From UBA7803 sp041690675 (GTDB taxonomy: Bacteria; Pseudomonadota; Gammaproteobacteria; Pseudomonadales; Azotimanducaceae): a stretch of DNA of 38,654 nucleotides. Positions 1 through 7,744 of the stretch are shown here, piece after piece; position 1 is the first letter of the stretch; each line of letters opens with the position of its first letter. The stretch covers positions 1-38,654 of the forward strand of contig JAWLGU010000043.1 of the NCBI GenBank assembly GCA_041690675.1, written 5' to 3'. The translations under genes were made by a program, and so were the position numbers. Under the pieces are notes generated by a model. It was given only the letters and a program-made list of their open reading frames with translations. It made no database searches and was not told the DNA's origin.

Positions 1-1
1 G

Positions 2-1327
2 GCGAACCCGGCGGACCTGAACCGCTACATGCTGGAGTTCTACACCATGGCCCGGGCGGTGGCGAAGGCCAGCGACGCCGGGCTCGAGGTGAGCAGCATT
101 GCCAATTTCGAGCAGATGCTCGAGCTCGGGGCGCTGAAGAGCCCGGAGGCCAACGACGCCCACGTGGTGAACATCGTCGACTGGCTGCTGCAGTACGCGT
201 TCGACCAGCGGGCCAGCGACATCCACATCGAGCCGCGGCGCGACAAGGGCCTCATCCGCTTCCGCATCGACGGCGTGCTGCACCACGTCTACGAGCTGCC
301 GAGCGCGGTGAACGCCGCGGTCACCAGCCGCTTGAAGATCCTCGGCCGCATGGACGTGGCGGAGAAGCGCCGGCCCCAGGACGGCCGGGTGAAGACCAAG
401 AGCCCCGACGGCGACGAGGTCGAGCTGCGGCTTTCCACGCTGCCCACGGCCTTCGGCGAGAAGATGGTGCTGCGGATCTTCGATCCCGACGTGCTGCTGC
501 GCAGCTTCGCCGAGCTGGGGCTGACCGGGCGGGATCACGAGCGCTGGCAGGAGATGGTCCACTCGCCGAACGGCATCGTGCTGGTCACCGGGCCCACGGG
601 GTCGGGCAAGACCACCACCCTGTATTCGACCCTCAAGCAGCTCGCCACCTCCGAGGTGAACGTCTGCACCATCGAAGATCCCATCGAGATGGTGGAACCG
701 GCGTTCAACCAGATGCAGGTGCAGCACAACATCGACGTCTCCTTCGCCTCCGGCATCCGCGCGCTGCTGCGGCAGGACCCGGACATCATCATGATCGGCG
801 AGATCCGCGACCTGCAGACGGCGGAGATGGCCATCCAGGCGGCGCTGACGGGTCACCTGGTGATCTCCACCCTGCATACCAACGATGCACCCACCGCGGT
901 AACCCGACTGCTGGATCTGGGCGTCCCCTCCTACATGATCAAGGCCACCGTGCTCGGGGTGATGGCCCAGCGCCTGGTGCGGACCCTCTGCCCCCACTGC
1001 AAAGTGGAAGACGAAGTGGATCTTGAAGCCTGGGAACTGCTGACCCGGCCGTACAAGGCCCGGCCGCCGGCCGCCGTGTACTGGCCCAAGGGCTGCCTCG
1101 AGTGCCGCGACACCGGCTTTCTGGGGCGCGTGGGCATCTACGAGCTGCTGCCAATGGCGGACCGGGTCAAGCCCCTGATTCGCGGGGACACCGACATCCA
1201 CGAGCTCCGCCGCCAGGGTATGAAGGAAGGCATGCGCACCCTGCGCCTGTCCGGTGCCCAGAAGGTAGGGGCCGGCCTCACTACCATCGCCGAGGTGCTG
1301 CGGGTGGCCCCGGTGTCCCAGGACTGA
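2..1327 (+). CDS. GspE/PilB-family type II/IV secretion ATPase, 5' truncated
   Basis: This is the C-terminal approximately 440 residues of a hexameric traffic ATPase that powers pseudopilus or type IV pilus assembly from the cytoplasmic face of the inner membrane. The frame is open to the left edge, so the start lies outside the window; family members are usually about 550-600 residues. Counting from the ATG at 29, the Walker A motif GPTGSGKTT is at residues 188-196. The Asp box (CTIEDPIEM), Walker B region (DPDIIMIGEIRD) and His box (GHLVISTLHTND) follow. A tetracysteine zinc motif comes next, CPHC then CLEC about 40 residues later, typical of GspE/PilB and absent from the retraction ATPase PilT. 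The upstream partner is not visible and downstream is the convergent pga operon, so whether it serves a type II system, a pilus or is solitary cannot be decided here. Confidence 0.93.
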   Translation, partial: ANPADLNRYMLEFYTMARAVAKASDAGLEVSSIANFEQMLELGALKSPEANDAHVVNIVDWLLQYAFDQRASDIHIEPRRDKGLIRFRIDGVLHHVYELPSAVNAAVTSRLKILGRMDVAEKRRPQDGRVKTKSPDGDEVELRLSTLPTAFGEKMVLRIFDPDVLLRSFAELGLTGRDHERWQEMVHSPNGIVLVTGPTGSGKTTTLYSTLKQLATSEVNVCTIEDPIEMVEPAFNQMQVQHNIDVSFASGIRALLRQDPDIIMIGEIRDLQTAEMAIQAALTGHLVISTLHTNDAPTAVTRLLDLGVPSYMIKATVLGVMAQRLVRTLCPHCKVEDEVDLEAWELLTRPYKARPPAAVYWPKGCLECRDTGFLGRVGIYELLPMADRVKPLIRGDTDIHELRRQGMKEGMRTLRLSGAQKVGAGLTTIAEVLRVAPVSQD

Positions 1328-1345
1328 GCAACCGGGGCGGCGACC

Positions 1346-1840
1346 TCAAGCGGCCGCGTCCCGCCGGGCCGCTTCGGGCTGCTTCTCCTGCTCCGCCTCC
1401 GCTACCGCTCCCTCCGCGAACATCCGCTGCAGTAGCTCTGTGCTCACCACCACCCGGCGACCCGCACGCAGCGCGGCGAGCTCGCCCGAGCGGAGGTGAT
1501 GGGAGATCGCGAGCGCGGCGTCGTCCACCGGCACGGGCGCGCTGCGGCGGTCCACGTTGCGAAAGCGCAGGTAGGACGTCACCGCCCAGAGCAGATAAAC
1601 GGCGGACAAGACCAATATGCCGGTGCCGTAATCGGTGACCAGATCCACCAGCTCGGCCACGTCCAGCCCCTGCAGCATCACCCGATACAGGAGCGTGGCG
1701 CCGAGGGCCCAGGCCACCAGGGACAGCAGAGGCACGAACAGGTACAGCCACAGGAACCAGCAGATCAGGGTGACCGACAGGTAGCCGTAGCGTTGAGCAC
1801 GGCTCTGCAGGTCGGGGCGCTCAATGATCAGCGGTCGCAT
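1346..1840 (-). CDS. pgaD: PgaD-like subunit of poly-beta-1,6-N-acetylglucosamine synthase
   Basis: This 164-residue inner-membrane protein is the accessory subunit that in E. coli pairs with PgaC and with it binds c-di-GMP to switch on PNAG polymerisation. Two strongly hydrophobic segments, about residues 22-50 and 72-90, are separated by a short loop. A cytoplasmic tail follows that is rich in Ala, Glu and Arg. The N-terminus (MRPLIIERPDLQS) is typical of PgaD. It is the last gene of the pgaABCD operon. Its ATG at 1840 lies inside the 3' end of pgaC (20-bp overlap) and is preceded by a GGGGAG ribosome-binding sequence, so the two are probably translationally coupled. The gene ends 18 bp from the convergent ATPase gene. 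The assignment rests on position plus topology, because PgaD sequences are poorly conserved. Confidence 0.85.
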   Translation of the reverse strand: MRPLIIERPDLQSRAQRYGYLSVTLICWFLWLYLFVPLLSLVAWALGATLLYRVMLQGLDVAELVDLVTDYGTGILVLSAVYLLWAVTSYLRFRNVDRRSAPVPVDDAALAISHHLRSGELAALRAGRRVVVSTELLQRMFAEGAVAEAEQEKQPEAARRDAAA

Positions 1841-3089
1841 GGAACTGCTCCCCCCGATCCGGGCTCACCCACACCGCCCGCCGGTCGCGGCGCCGGAAGA
1901 CAGCCTTCGGCAGCGCCACCAGGGTGGTGAGCACGCTGATCGTCCAGTACGCCACGGGGTACCAGATGATCCAATAATAATAGCGGGAAAGCCCCTTCTC
2001 GTAGCGGCTGTCGATGGCCAGGCTCACCGCGAACTGCAACAGGCAGGTGATCCCGATCATGGCCCCGCCCCAGCTCGGCAGCCAGTCCCGCGGGTCCGGC
2101 AGCGGCGGCATGTCGAGTAGCTGTCCGGCGAGCAGCGACAGCGCCAGAACGGCCATGGTGTACGCCCACAGCACGCTCACCCAGAACTCGGCGAGCACCG
2201 GCCACATGTGACGCCGGCGCCAGCACAGGAGGTCGCGGAAGTGGCCCATGGCTACCTCCACCCCGCCTTGGGCCCAGCGCAGCCGTTGCCGCCACAGCCC
2301 GCGCAGGGTCTCCGGCATCAGAATCCAGCACAGGGCGTTGCTCTCGAAGCGGATGGACCAGTGATCCATCTGCAGCCGCCAGCTGATGTCGATGTCGTCG
2401 GTGACCTTGTTGAGATCCCAGAACCCCACCCGTGCCAGGGCCGATCTGCGGAAGGCCACCACCACGCCGGACACCGTGAAGACCCGGCCGTAGATGCGTT
2501 GCGCGCGCTTGATCAGGCCGATGGTGGACGAGAACTCCCCCACCTGGATCTTGCCCAGCAGCGTCGAGCGGGTGCGAATCCGCGGGTTGCCGGTCACCGC
2601 AGCCACCCGGTGACCGCCGATGAAGTGGCGGATCATCCAGTGCACCCCGTGCGGGTCCAGCACCGCGTCACCGTCGATGCACACGAGCAGCTCGTGATTG
2701 GCGGCCAGGGTGCCCACCCGCAGGGCGGCCGCTTTGCCCTGGTTGCTGGCCAGGTGAACGGCGCGGATGGCGCCCCGTTCGGCATAGCGGTCGATGAGGG
2801 TGGGGGTGTCGTCGCTGCTGCCGTCGTCGACCACGATGATCTCGAGGTTCGGGTACGTCTGCGTCAGCAGCGACTCGATGGTCTCGACGATGGCGAACGA
2901 CTCGTTGTGGGCCGGCACGATCACCGAAACCCCCGGGTACTCGGGCAGTGGCGGCGGCTCGTCGACCCGCTGCCGGCCGCGCCGCTCCCAGTGGAAGTAG
3001 TAGTAGATGCCGCCCACCATCCACAAGTACGCCATGAACAGCGGAAAGATCAGCGCGAACTCCTGCAGCACCCGGTAGAACGTTTCCAT
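1821..3089 (-). CDS. pgaC: PgaC, poly-beta-1,6-N-acetyl-D-glucosamine synthase
   Basis: This processive family 2 glycosyltransferase polymerises UDP-GlcNAc into poly-beta-1,6-GlcNAc and moves the chain across the inner membrane. It has 422 residues (E. coli about 441). An N-terminal membrane segment spans about residues 10-32. The GT-A domain has VIVPAHNE at 57-64, VVDDGS at 86-91, DGD at 139-141, the TDD of the catalytic base region at 230-232 and QRLRW at 268-272. Several C-terminal membrane helices follow. The open frame runs much further upstream to 3905, but that extension is antisense-like low-complexity translation of pgaB. I start at the ATG at 3089 because it gives the family N-terminus and lies 5 bp after the pgaB stop. 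It is third in pgaABCD. Confidence 0.96.
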   Translation of the reverse strand: METFYRVLQEFALIFPLFMAYLWMVGGIYYYFHWERRGRQRVDEPPPLPEYPGVSVIVPAHNESFAIVETIESLLTQTYPNLEIIVVDDGSSDDTPTLIDRYAERGAIRAVHLASNQGKAAALRVGTLAANHELLVCIDGDAVLDPHGVHWMIRHFIGGHRVAAVTGNPRIRTRSTLLGKIQVGEFSSTIGLIKRAQRIYGRVFTVSGVVVAFRRSALARVGFWDLNKVTDDIDISWRLQMDHWSIRFESNALCWILMPETLRGLWRQRLRWAQGGVEVAMGHFRDLLCWRRRHMWPVLAEFWVSVLWAYTMAVLALSLLAGQLLDMPPLPDPRDWLPSWGGAMIGITCLLQFAVSLAIDSRYEKGLSRYYYWIIWYPVAYWTISVLTTLVALPKAVFRRRDRRAVWVSPDRGEQFHATADH

Positions 3090-3094
3090 GGCCG

Positions 3095-5026
3095 TCACTC
3101 CAGCATCGCCGGGTGATGCGACAGGGAGAGGCGCGAGCGCAGGAGTCGCAGATCCGGATGTCCTCCCACGAAGTCGTCCGGGTACCAGGCGATGTGGTGG
3201 GCGCCGGCGTCGAGCAGTGCGTCCAGGTGGCGGGCCAGGGTCCTCGCGTCGAGCCGCGTGCCGGTGCGCCAGTCCACGGTCTGAACCTCGAACAGGGTGC
3301 GTTCCATGCCTCGCGGCTCCCGGGCGATGCGCGCCGCCAGCGCCGTGAGCCAGTCCACCGGGTTCTGTGCCTGCTCCAGCAACGGCATGGCCATGACCGC
3401 CGTGTAGTCGTAGCTCGTGAGGAACAGGGCCAGGCTCTGAGCAAACCAGCGCTCGCTTTCGGGGTCCGTGACCACGCGGGCATAGAGGTTGCGCGCCGTC
3501 ACCAGAGCCGGCTGATGGCGGCGCAGCACGTCGGCCAGTTCGTGGGTGAAGTCGATCAGGGCCTGGGTCTTGAGCCGGGCGAGGGCGTCGGTCTCGGCGG
3601 TAGTGAGCCCGCGCCAGTCGACGGGATCGCCAACGGCGATGCCGGCGTGCTGACGGTAATGGGCGAGCGCAGCGGGGCTCGCGTCTTCGCGGTCGGTGAG
3701 GAACGCGTCGTCGTGAAACAGCACGCCGGCGAAGTAGCTGGTGCGGCCCAGGTCGTCGTAGATCTCGGAAACGATGCGGCGTGCGCTCGGGTGAAACGGC
3801 GACAGGCGGTAGTAGCGGTGACGGTGGGAACCGTCGGCGGCACTCACGGCCAGCTCCCGGCGCAGCTCCGCGTCCGGCAGCTGAAACGCGAGCACCGGCA
3901 TCCATGCGAGCACCTGCACCCCGGCGCGGGTCTTCAGTTGCCAGGCGACCCGGTCGAACAGGTCCTCGCGCATGGGCAGATGACGGTTGGGGAAGTACAG
4001 GGCTTCGGCGACACCGTCGCCGTCCGGATCGGCGAACGCCTGCAGCAGCACCCGGTTGATGCGCATGGCCTTGATGCGGTCGAGCAGCCGGTCAAGGTTC
4101 CGGCCCATCTGTGCCGGGTCCGGGTCGTAGACGTAGTCGAGATCGATATGCGCAGCTCTGAGCGGGGTGGGCGGGTACAGGCCGCGCACCGTCATGGCGA
4201 ACTGATCCAGGTCCATGTCCGAGCCCACGAGCACCCGATGCACGACGGGTGCGCCCGGGGTGTTGGGTCGCTCGTCGAGGGTCAGGAAGCGCGAGAACCC
4301 CAGGGACCGCGCCGCCTCAACGGCCTGAGCGTTGTGGGCGCCGTAAGGCCACGCCACGGTGCGCGGTCGTGCTCCCACCCGCTGCTCGATGAGCTCCGCG
4401 CTCGCCGCCAGATCGGCCCGAAGGCGCGCCTCGTAGCGGGCGTCGGTTTCGTAGCGGCCGGAGTCGGGCTGGTAGCCCCGGGTGATGGCGGCGGGCTGCA
4501 GGTTGCCGAAGGGGTTGCCGATGACGCCCCGGTGCAGGTCGTGGCTGTGACTGGCGATCTCCACCAGGCCCGAGTCCCGCGCCTCGCGGATCTGCTTCCA
4601 GGTCATGAAACGTTCCCGGGCCACCGTCTCGTCGCCGTAGGCCACCGAGCCGCCCGGCGGCACCTCGATCCAGCTGGTGACGGGCGCCAGAACCGCCGGA
4701 AAGCCGAACAGCTCGAGGAGGGGCTGCACGTGGTGGTGAAAGCTGGCGTAGCCGTCGTCGAAGGTGAGCAGCACCGCCCTCTCGGGCAGCTCGTCACGCT
4801 GCCGTGCCGTAGTCCACTGATCCAGGGTGACGGGTTGGTAGCCTTCCGCATGGAGCCAGCTCAGCTGCCGCACGAGCGCGTCCACGGTGACCGCGGTTGG
4901 ATCCGCCAGCGCCTCGGCCTCGGTGCGCACCACATCGTGGTAGCACAGAGCCAGGAGCGGCTCCGCCACGGCCACGGGAGCCGCGGCCAGAGCCAGCAGC
5001 AGGGTGAGCAGCCGGCAGCGCCTCAC
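3095..5026 (-). CDS. pgaB: PgaB, poly-beta-1,6-N-acetyl-D-glucosamine N-deacetylase
   Basis: This periplasmic enzyme partly deacetylates PNAG so that it can be exported. It has 643 residues starting at GTG 5026; E. coli PgaB is 672. The N-terminal deacetylase (carbohydrate esterase 4) domain shows LCYHDVV at 27-33, the metal/catalytic pair D90-D91 in LTFDDGY, and IASHSHDLH at 157-165. From about residue 300 comes the C-terminal glycoside-hydrolase-like domain (HIDLDYVYDPDP). The GTG start overlaps the pgaA stop as GTGA, indicating coupling, and puts a signal peptide (two Arg and then a Leu/Ala-rich stretch) at the N-terminus. The signal peptide ends in AVA-E with no Cys at +1, so the protein looks soluble and not a lipoprotein like E. 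coli PgaB. A longer open frame to 5260 is rejected because it would run through pgaA. Confidence 0.95.
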   Translation of the reverse strand: MRRCRLLTLLLALAAAPVAVAEPLLALCYHDVVRTEAEALADPTAVTVDALVRQLSWLHAEGYQPVTLDQWTTARQRDELPERAVLLTFDDGYASFHHHVQPLLELFGFPAVLAPVTSWIEVPPGGSVAYGDETVARERFMTWKQIREARDSGLVEIASHSHDLHRGVIGNPFGNLQPAAITRGYQPDSGRYETDARYEARLRADLAASAELIEQRVGARPRTVAWPYGAHNAQAVEAARSLGFSRFLTLDERPNTPGAPVVHRVLVGSDMDLDQFAMTVRGLYPPTPLRAAHIDLDYVYDPDPAQMGRNLDRLLDRIKAMRINRVLLQAFADPDGDGVAEALYFPNRHLPMREDLFDRVAWQLKTRAGVQVLAWMPVLAFQLPDAELRRELAVSAADGSHRHRYYRLSPFHPSARRIVSEIYDDLGRTSYFAGVLFHDDAFLTDREDASPAALAHYRQHAGIAVGDPVDWRGLTTAETDALARLKTQALIDFTHELADVLRRHQPALVTARNLYARVVTDPESERWFAQSLALFLTSYDYTAVMAMPLLEQAQNPVDWLTALAARIAREPRGMERTLFEVQTVDWRTGTRLDARTLARHLDALLDAGAHHIAWYPDDFVGGHPDLRLLRSRLSLSHHPAMLE

Positions 5027-7587
5027 AGCGTGCGCTCCAGATTCAGGAACGCCGCAGCGGCATGCTCGCGGTTGCCGTCGTAGACGTACCCGCCGCTGCG
5101 CACCCCGTAACCGAGGGTGGTGCGCGGCCCCAGCGCCCAGTCGTGCTCGAGCGACCACGTCCACACGTTGTCGTGGCCGACGTGCGCCTGCCAATATTCC
5201 CCGGCCTCCAGGCTCACGCGCTGGGTCAGGCCGTGGTCGTAGCGCCGGAACACGCGCCACTCGTGGGTGAGCTTCAGGGCCAGCTCCGCATCCGCGTCGG
5301 GGTTGTAGTAGACGCGGCCGGAAGCACTGTTGCCGCTGCCGTAGACGCTCATCCCCGCGAGTACCTTGTGGCGGGGCCGGTTGAGGAGGCGGTCGCGGTA
5401 GGCTACGCGCAACCAGCGGCGCTCGTTGCCATCGTCGAGGTCGAGCCAGCCGACGCTGCCGGTCAGGGCGCGGGCTTCGTGCCAGCGCCGGGTGAGGCCT
5501 ACCGTGAGCTGGTCGCCCTCAACGCCCGCACGGGTGCCGCGCAGGGGTACGTCGCTGGCGTTGATCGACAGCTCCGCCTGCACCGAGAACGCGTCGCTGC
5601 CGTGCCAGCCCAGGAGTCCCCGGGCGCCGTGCTTGCGGTTGTCCTCGAAGCCCCGGTTCACCTCGACCTGCGCCACCAGGCTCGGTCCCCGGTACTCCGC
5701 GCCGGCGCCCAGCCGCTGGTCGCGACCGTCCCCCTCGTCAAACTCGCCGTAGCGGCTCTCGTGGCGGACGAAGGCGCGGTAGTGATAGCGCGCCGGGGCG
5801 CTGACGTAGCGTGTTTCGCTGCGCCAGTCCCGGCTCGAGAAGGCGCCGCCGTCGGAGCGCCCGGCGCCTGCGTGGACACTGATCCGGGGGCGGTTGTGCA
5901 GTTGCCAGCGCTCGGCCAGCTCCGCCGTCGCCTTGGCGCCCGGAGCGTGCTCGGAGGCCTCGGCCAGAGCGCGCTCTGCCTCGGGGTAGCGCCCGGTATC
6001 CAGCGCCAGGTGGCCCTCCAGCACCAGCACCCGGAGATTTTCCGGTTCCTGGTGCCGCAGGCGGCGCAGGTCGCGCTCGGCCTTTTCGTACCAGCCACGC
6101 CAGCGCAGCAGCTCCGCCCGCGACAGCCGCAGCGAAGCGTTGGCGGGGGCCAGTGAGATCAGGTCGTCCAGCTCCGCCAGCGCCGCGCCGTAGCGATCTC
6201 GGTACGCGAGCTCCAGGGCGCGGATCTCCCGGGCCTGGGCGTAACGGGGGTTGCCGAGCCAGCGGCCGGGAGCCGGATTACGCCAGGCGGGCTCGGCGGC
6301 GACCATCTGCTCGGCCAGCGCCCGGGCCCCTTCGAAATCCTGGAGGTCCGAGCGGGCGAAGAACAGGCCTGCCTTCAGGTCGAGGCGGTCGGGGGCCAGC
6401 AGCAGGGCGGCTTCGTAGACCTCGGCGGCGCGGCCCGGCCGCTCCAGGTACAGATAGGCGGATCCGGCGGCGGCGAGCACGTAGACCGGGATGTCGCGCA
6501 GCGAGCCTTCCCGTGCGGCGCGAACGGCTTCGAACTGTTCCGTCGCCTCGGCCATGCGCCGCTCGGCGACGAGGGCGGCGATGCGATCGAAACGCAGCGC
6601 CCGGGCCCGCGGCGACCCGAGGTCCGTCGCCTGGAGCTCGGGCCGCGCCAGTAACTCGCCGTGCGCCTCGAGCGCCCGCTGCGCATGCCGGGCACGGCTG
6701 TGTGGGTCGGGCAGGTTGGCCCAGCGAACGTGCTGGGCGGCCGCATCCAGCTCGAGACGCTGCATCTCTGCTGCGGTGAAAAGCCCGGGTCGGGCACGGG
6801 CCATCTCCAGGGCCCGCGGTGCCGCGCCGAGGGCGGCGGCGGCCAGCACCTGACGCCGATGTGCCTCCCGGTGGTCCGGATCCTGGGTGAGGGCGCGCTG
6901 GTAACGAGCCAGCGCACGGGCGAGCTGCCCCGCGCGCTCCTCTACGTAACCCCAGGCCACGTGCAGTTCCGCGATCTCCGTGGCTTGCGCCGCGGCCAGG
7001 GCGGCGCTCAGCGGCTCGAGGGTGCGGAAGGCCTCGTCGAGCCGGTTCGCGTCGGCCAGCACCATGGCGCGAGCCAGGATGTACTCGCTGCGCTCGGGCT
7101 GGCGCCGCCGCAGTTGCTCGTACAGTGCCAGCGCCCGGTCCCAATGTTTGAGGTTGCGCGCGGACTTGGCGTAGCTTTCCAGCACGTACTCGGGCAGCGA
7201 CTCGGGGCTGCAATCCGCCAGCAGCGTCACGACGCGCTGGTCGAGGTCTGCCCAGGCCGATACCACCGCAAGATCGAGACGCACCGCGAGGGCGCCGGGA
7301 TTCTGGTCGAGAAGCGTTTGGAGCTCCGCCAGAGCCGTCTGCAGGTCACCGCGCCGTGCGGCCGCCACGGCGGCCTGACGCCGCTCCGTCACCGGGTCCG
7401 CACGCGCCTCGGCCGTGTCCGGCTGGCACTGGGAGCGGAGCCCGGGCGGTGCTCCGGCGGTGCCGAACGCGGCAGCGGCACCCAGCAGTGCGGCGGCGCC
7501 CAGGAGGGTGGCGCCGAGGTGCATGGCAGCATTGGGCAAGCGCGCAGCCGTCCCGCAGGCGCCGGGGCTGGGGGTGAAGTACTTCAA
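5023..7587 (-). CDS. pgaA: PgaA, outer-membrane PNAG export porin with TPR domain
   Basis: PgaA exports poly-N-acetylglucosamine across the outer membrane. A periplasmic tetratricopeptide superhelix guides deacetylated polymer into a C-terminal 16-stranded barrel. The reading frame gives 854 residues (E. coli 807). Helical TPR-like repeats rich in Ala, Leu and Arg cover about residues 65-560. From about 565 the sequence alternates in beta-barrel fashion (many Tyr, Arg and Gly; for example GVRSGGYVYDGN) to a final strand ending FLNLERTL. The start is uncertain. The first in-frame start is TTG at 7587, which supplies basic residues before the hydrophobic stretch. The first ATG, at 7524, gives a signal sequence without a basic N-region. 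Neither has a good ribosome-binding site. It is first in the operon and overlaps pgaB by GTGA. Confidence 0.92.
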   Translation of the reverse strand: MKYFTPSPGACGTAARLPNAAMHLGATLLGAAALLGAAAAFGTAGAPPGLRSQCQPDTAEARADPVTERRQAAVAAARRGDLQTALAELQTLLDQNPGALAVRLDLAVVSAWADLDQRVVTLLADCSPESLPEYVLESYAKSARNLKHWDRALALYEQLRRRQPERSEYILARAMVLADANRLDEAFRTLEPLSAALAAAQATEIAELHVAWGYVEERAGQLARALARYQRALTQDPDHREAHRRQVLAAAALGAAPRALEMARARPGLFTAAEMQRLELDAAAQHVRWANLPDPHSRARHAQRALEAHGELLARPELQATDLGSPRARALRFDRIAALVAERRMAEATEQFEAVRAAREGSLRDIPVYVLAAAGSAYLYLERPGRAAEVYEAALLLAPDRLDLKAGLFFARSDLQDFEGARALAEQMVAAEPAWRNPAPGRWLGNPRYAQAREIRALELAYRDRYGAALAELDDLISLAPANASLRLSRAELLRWRGWYEKAERDLRRLRHQEPENLRVLVLEGHLALDTGRYPEAERALAEASEHAPGAKATAELAERWQLHNRPRISVHAGAGRSDGGAFSSRDWRSETRYVSAPARYHYRAFVRHESRYGEFDEGDGRDQRLGAGAEYRGPSLVAQVEVNRGFEDNRKHGARGLLGWHGSDAFSVQAELSINASDVPLRGTRAGVEGDQLTVGLTRRWHEARALTGSVGWLDLDDGNERRWLRVAYRDRLLNRPRHKVLAGMSVYGSGNSASGRVYYNPDADAELALKLTHEWRVFRRYDHGLTQRVSLEAGEYWQAHVGHDNVWTWSLEHDWALGPRTTLGYGVRSGGYVYDGNREHAAAAFLNLERTL

Positions 7588-7744
7588 GGGCGCGAATCAC
7601 AGCTATCCGTAGCTATGGAAAAAACCTTGTCATGAAAGCCAGCGCGGTGCAGCCGGGCAATGCGGGCTTTGTGACCGGTTTCGCACAATCTCTGCCCGGA
7701 GCATCTGCTCGGCGCCGGGTATAGTGGCGGGCGGAGGAACCACG
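7588..7744. promoter_or_regulatory. Divergent pgaA/glnE intergenic region
   Basis: These 157 bp must hold the control signals of both pgaABCD (minus) and glnE (plus). I see three things. An inverted repeat TTGTG-N10-CACAA spans 7669-7688. A 6-bp inverted repeat AAAGCC/GGCTTT lies at 7635-7640 and 7665-7670. A TATAGT hexamer lies at 7720-7725, 19 bp before the glnE ATG, and resembles a -10 box but has no convincing -35. The direct repeat AGCTATCCGTAGCTAT lies near the pgaA end (7602-7617). No established operator is recognised. E. coli pgaA has a long leader regulated by CsrA; a similar leader could be here, but no clear set of GGA loops stands out. Confidence 0.4.

Noticed and set aside
3113..5083. 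Plus-strand open frame of 656 codons antisense to pgaB
   Set aside because: It mirrors pgaB codon structure and gives compositionally biased sequence with no domain; pgaB on the minus strand is certain.
7671..7687. CRP-binding site upstream of pgaA/glnE
   Set aside because: The half-sites TGTG and CACA are 10 bp apart instead of the 8 bp of a CRP site.
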